From contig JAZMZI010000104.1 of assembly GCA_045585895.1 (NCBI GenBank), forward strand, positions 1 to 14,857: a stretch of DNA of 14,857 nucleotides. The letters run 5' to 3'. Both the position numbers and the translations under genes were made by a program. The notes beneath the pieces are model-generated. The model had not been told where the DNA came from, ran no database searches, and was given only the letters and a program-made list of their open reading frames with translations. This document shows, piece after piece, positions 13,347 through 14,857 of this stretch. This DNA comes from SVTX01 sp045585895. GTDB lineage: Bacteria > Bacillota > Clostridia > Oscillospirales > CAG-272. Numbering within the stretch: the stretch's first letter is position 1; each line of letters begins with the position of its first letter.

Positions 13347-13438
13347 TGCAGAGTGCTGAATGCAGAGTGCTGAATTATGGTTGAAAACCGCTTGGCGGTT
13401 TTCTTCCTCAACTCTTCACTTTTCACTCTTCACTTTTA
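13347..13438. repeat. Composite small-repeat element between pyrK and pyrD
   Basis: Three parts. A perfect 14-bp tandem TGCAGAGTGCTGAA occurs twice (13347-13360, 13361-13374). A 9-bp perfect hairpin GAAAACCGC-TTG-GCGGTTTTC lies at 13383-13403. A second tandem ACTCTTCACTTTT occurs twice in 14-base units (13411-13424, 13425-13438). The last unit contains the pyrK stop codon (13436-13438). The arrangement looks like a mobile or slippage-derived intergenic repeat. The hairpin lacks a T-run after it on the minus strand. Confidence 0.75.
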
Positions 13439-14170
13439 ACTCCAAAGGATCTCCTCCTTTCGCATAACGGGGCCTTCCTTACAAATTCTCTTATAACCCG
13501 TAATAGTCTTGCAGGAGCAACCCATACAAGCGCCGAATCCGCAGCCCATTCTCTCCTCAAAGCTGAACTGACCGCTTGTGGTCGAGGTCTTATAGACCGC
13601 CTTAAGCATAGGCTCGGGACCGCAGGTATAGAAGTAGGAATACTCCGCGTCCTTCATAACGTCGGTAACGAATCCCTTCACTCCGTAAGAGCCGTCGACC
13701 GTGGTAACGGTTACGTCAGCGCCGAGAGCCTTGAATTCATTCTCGTAAAAGATCTCGTCCTTCGTGTTAAAGCCCAAAACGACTTTAACATTTTTGCCTT
13801 CGGAGATAAGCTTTTTGCACAGCATATACATAGGAGGCACTCCGACACCGCCGCCAAGAAGAATGGGGTTCTTACCCGAAAAAGCGGTTCCGTAGCCGTT
13901 TCCGAGACCCGTAAGCACGTCAAGAGTCTCACCCTCTCCCATCTTGCTCATCTGCTCGGTTCCCTTTCCGACCACCTTGTAGATAAGGGTCAGAATATTG
14001 CCCTCACAGTCGCAAACCGATATAGGACGGCGAAGAAAGAGTCCTTCAAGCTTGATATTTACGAACTGACCGCAGTTCGTAATATCGCTCGTGTCGCCTT
14101 CAAGCAACATTTTATATACGTTGCTTGTAAGCGCTACGTTTTCTTTTATAGTAAAAATAGTTTGTTTCAT
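13436..14170 (-). CDS. pyrK: Dihydroorotate dehydrogenase electron transfer subunit
   Basis: An FAD and 2Fe-2S protein that carries electrons from PyrD to NAD+. The 244-residue length is normal (about 250). RRPISVCD (47-54) is the FAD-binding motif, and ILLGGGVGVPPMY (103-115) begins the NAD-binding half. FYTCGPEPMLKAV (180-192) is the ferredoxin-reductase-like end of that half. The iron-sulphur cysteines are Cys210, Cys215, Cys218 and Cys230 in GCGFGACMGCSCKT and KRICKEGP. The ATG at 14170 follows AAGGAAAAATA. The stop codon sits inside the last copy of a tandem repeat. Confidence 0.96.
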   Translation of the reverse strand: MKQTIFTIKENVALTSNVYKMLLEGDTSDITNCGQFVNIKLEGLFLRRPISVCDCEGNILTLIYKVVGKGTEQMSKMGEGETLDVLTGLGNGYGTAFSGKNPILLGGGVGVPPMYMLCKKLISEGKNVKVVLGFNTKDEIFYENEFKALGADVTVTTVDGSYGVKGFVTDVMKDAEYSYFYTCGPEPMLKAVYKTSTTSGQFSFEERMGCGFGACMGCSCKTITGYKRICKEGPVMRKEEILWS

Positions 14171-14184
14171 TATTTTTCCTTATG

Positions 14185-14225
14185 GCAGGGCGGCGGGATT
14201 CGGTTTTCAAGCCGTCCCGCCCTGC
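14185..14225 (-). other. GC-rich hairpin in carB-pyrK spacer
   Basis: GCAGGGCGG (14185-14193) pairs perfectly with CCGCCCTGC (14217-14225), with a small inner CGG/CCG hairpin. It occupies most of the 67-base spacer and ends 14 bases before the pyrK start. No T-run follows on the minus strand, so it is not an obvious terminator. It may modulate processing or pyrK translation. Confidence 0.5.
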
Positions 14226-14237
14226 AAATTGTTATTT

Positions 14238-14855
14238 TTATGCGTCTATTGTGGATATCGTAAGGGTAGTTTCCTCAAGGACGTCGAGAAGAACTCTTAC
14301 GGTATCGAGAGAGGTGAACATAGTCACATTGTTCTCGGTCGCGTACTTTCTGATCTCAAAGCCGTCGCGGGTGACACCCGAGGAGGAGGGATCGCTTGTG
14401 TTGATAACGTAGGCGATATGTCCCTGTCGAATAGCATCAGCCAACTCTTCGGCATCTTCTGAAAGCTTCTTGATTATATGTGTACGAATTCCGTTTTCTT
14501 TAAGGAACTTAGCCGTACCCGAAGTAGCTTCGATGTTAAATCCAAGATTGTAGAAACGGCGGATAAGAGGAAGCGCCTCTTCTTTATCGCAGTCTGCAAT
14601 TGTAGCAAGTACCGTACCGTAATTCTGGAGATGCATACCCGATGCTTGGAGTGCTTTATAAAGCGCACGGTTGAGCATATTGTCATATCCGATAGCTTCA
14701 CCTGTGGACTTCATTTCGGGAGAGAGGTAAGCGTCAAGTCCGCGAAGCTTATTAAATGAGAATACGGGAACTTTTACGTACCATCTGTTCTTTTCTTCGG
14801 GATAGAGGGAGAAGAGTCCCTGCTCCTTAAGAGACTTGCCGAGTATAACCTCGGT
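14238..14855 (-). CDS. carB: Carbamoyl-phosphate synthase large subunit, C-terminal part (5' end outside window)
   Basis: Makes carbamoyl phosphate from glutamine-derived ammonia, bicarbonate and ATP for the pyrimidine and arginine pathways. About 205 of roughly 1,060 residues are present. The frame is open to the window edge (last full codon at 14855), so the ATG at 14714 is internal. WYVKVPVFSFNKLRGLD followed by SPEMKSTGEAIGYD marks the end of the second ATP-grasp unit. The remainder, from GTVLATIADCDKEEALPLI through FNIEATSGTAKFLKENGI and YVINTSDPSSSGVTRDG, is the methylglyoxal-synthase-like allosteric domain that senses UMP/IMP and ornithine in known enzymes. It heads the visible operon; pyrK follows after 67 bases. 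Confidence 0.96.
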   Translation of the reverse strand, partial: TEVILGKSLKEQGLFSLYPEEKNRWYVKVPVFSFNKLRGLDAYLSPEMKSTGEAIGYDNMLNRALYKALQASGMHLQNYGTVLATIADCDKEEALPLIRRFYNLGFNIEATSGTAKFLKENGIRTHIIKKLSEDAEELADAIRQGHIAYVINTSDPSSSGVTRDGFEIRKYATENNVTMFTSLDTVRVLLDVLEETTLTISTIDA

Positions 14856-14857
14856 AG

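Overview
The window looks like a chromosomal piece of an uncultured anaerobic Clostridia (Bacillota, gut-type Oscillospiraceae/Christensenellales-like). This is inferred from three things: a carB-pyrK-pyrD(1B)-pyrF-pyrE-pyrB-pyrI gene set, AGGAGG-type ribosome sites, and a mix of plant-glycan hydrolases with a choloylglycine-hydrolase-type enzyme. No 16S or species marker is present, so the taxon is not fixed.

Layout. (1) 1-2360, + strand: the 3' end of L-arabinose isomerase, then a GH39 beta-xylosidase, a small pentose-utilisation block closed by a terminator at 2408-2434. (2) 2440-4025: an accessory strip rich in structured DNA. It holds a tRNA-Asn-like remnant (+), a tRNA-like gene (-) whose anticodon arm is extended to a 20-bp stem, a HEPN-motif protein gene (-), an array of five degenerate repeats each carrying a tRNA T-arm-like core, and an intact tRNA-Gln(UUG) gene with consensus promoter and terminator (-). 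(3) 4141-5034, +: an Ntn-type linear amide hydrolase (choloylglycine hydrolase family), followed by a strong 3' hairpin and a bidirectional terminator. (4) 5234-14855, - strand: one long directional cluster, read from the right edge as carB (partial), pyrK, pyrD, a GH2 glycosidase, pyrF, pyrE, pyrB, pyrI, then an alpha-galactosidase-like (clan GH-D) protein.

How it fits together. The minus-strand cluster encodes nearly all of de novo UMP synthesis: carbamoyl phosphate (CarB), carbamoyl aspartate (PyrB with regulatory PyrI), orotate (PyrD with electron-transfer PyrK), OMP (PyrE) and UMP (PyrF). pyrC and carA are not in view. Two glycosidases share the strand and short spacing, one inside the operon and one at its distal end; this is unusual, because no pathway link between them and pyrimidine synthesis is visible. 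The spacers of the pyr cluster hold several short palindromes or tandem repeats of the miniature-repeat type.

The most interesting part is 2460-3350. Two tRNA-like sequences meet tail to tail, each with a hairpin where the anticodon arm should be, and the minus-strand one lies 11 bases after the stop codon of a gene with a HEPN-type R-x4-H motif. HEPN proteins are often RNases, including tRNA-cutting toxins. A functional pairing is only a hypothesis, but the minus-strand RNA structure is supported by wobble pairs that work on that strand alone.
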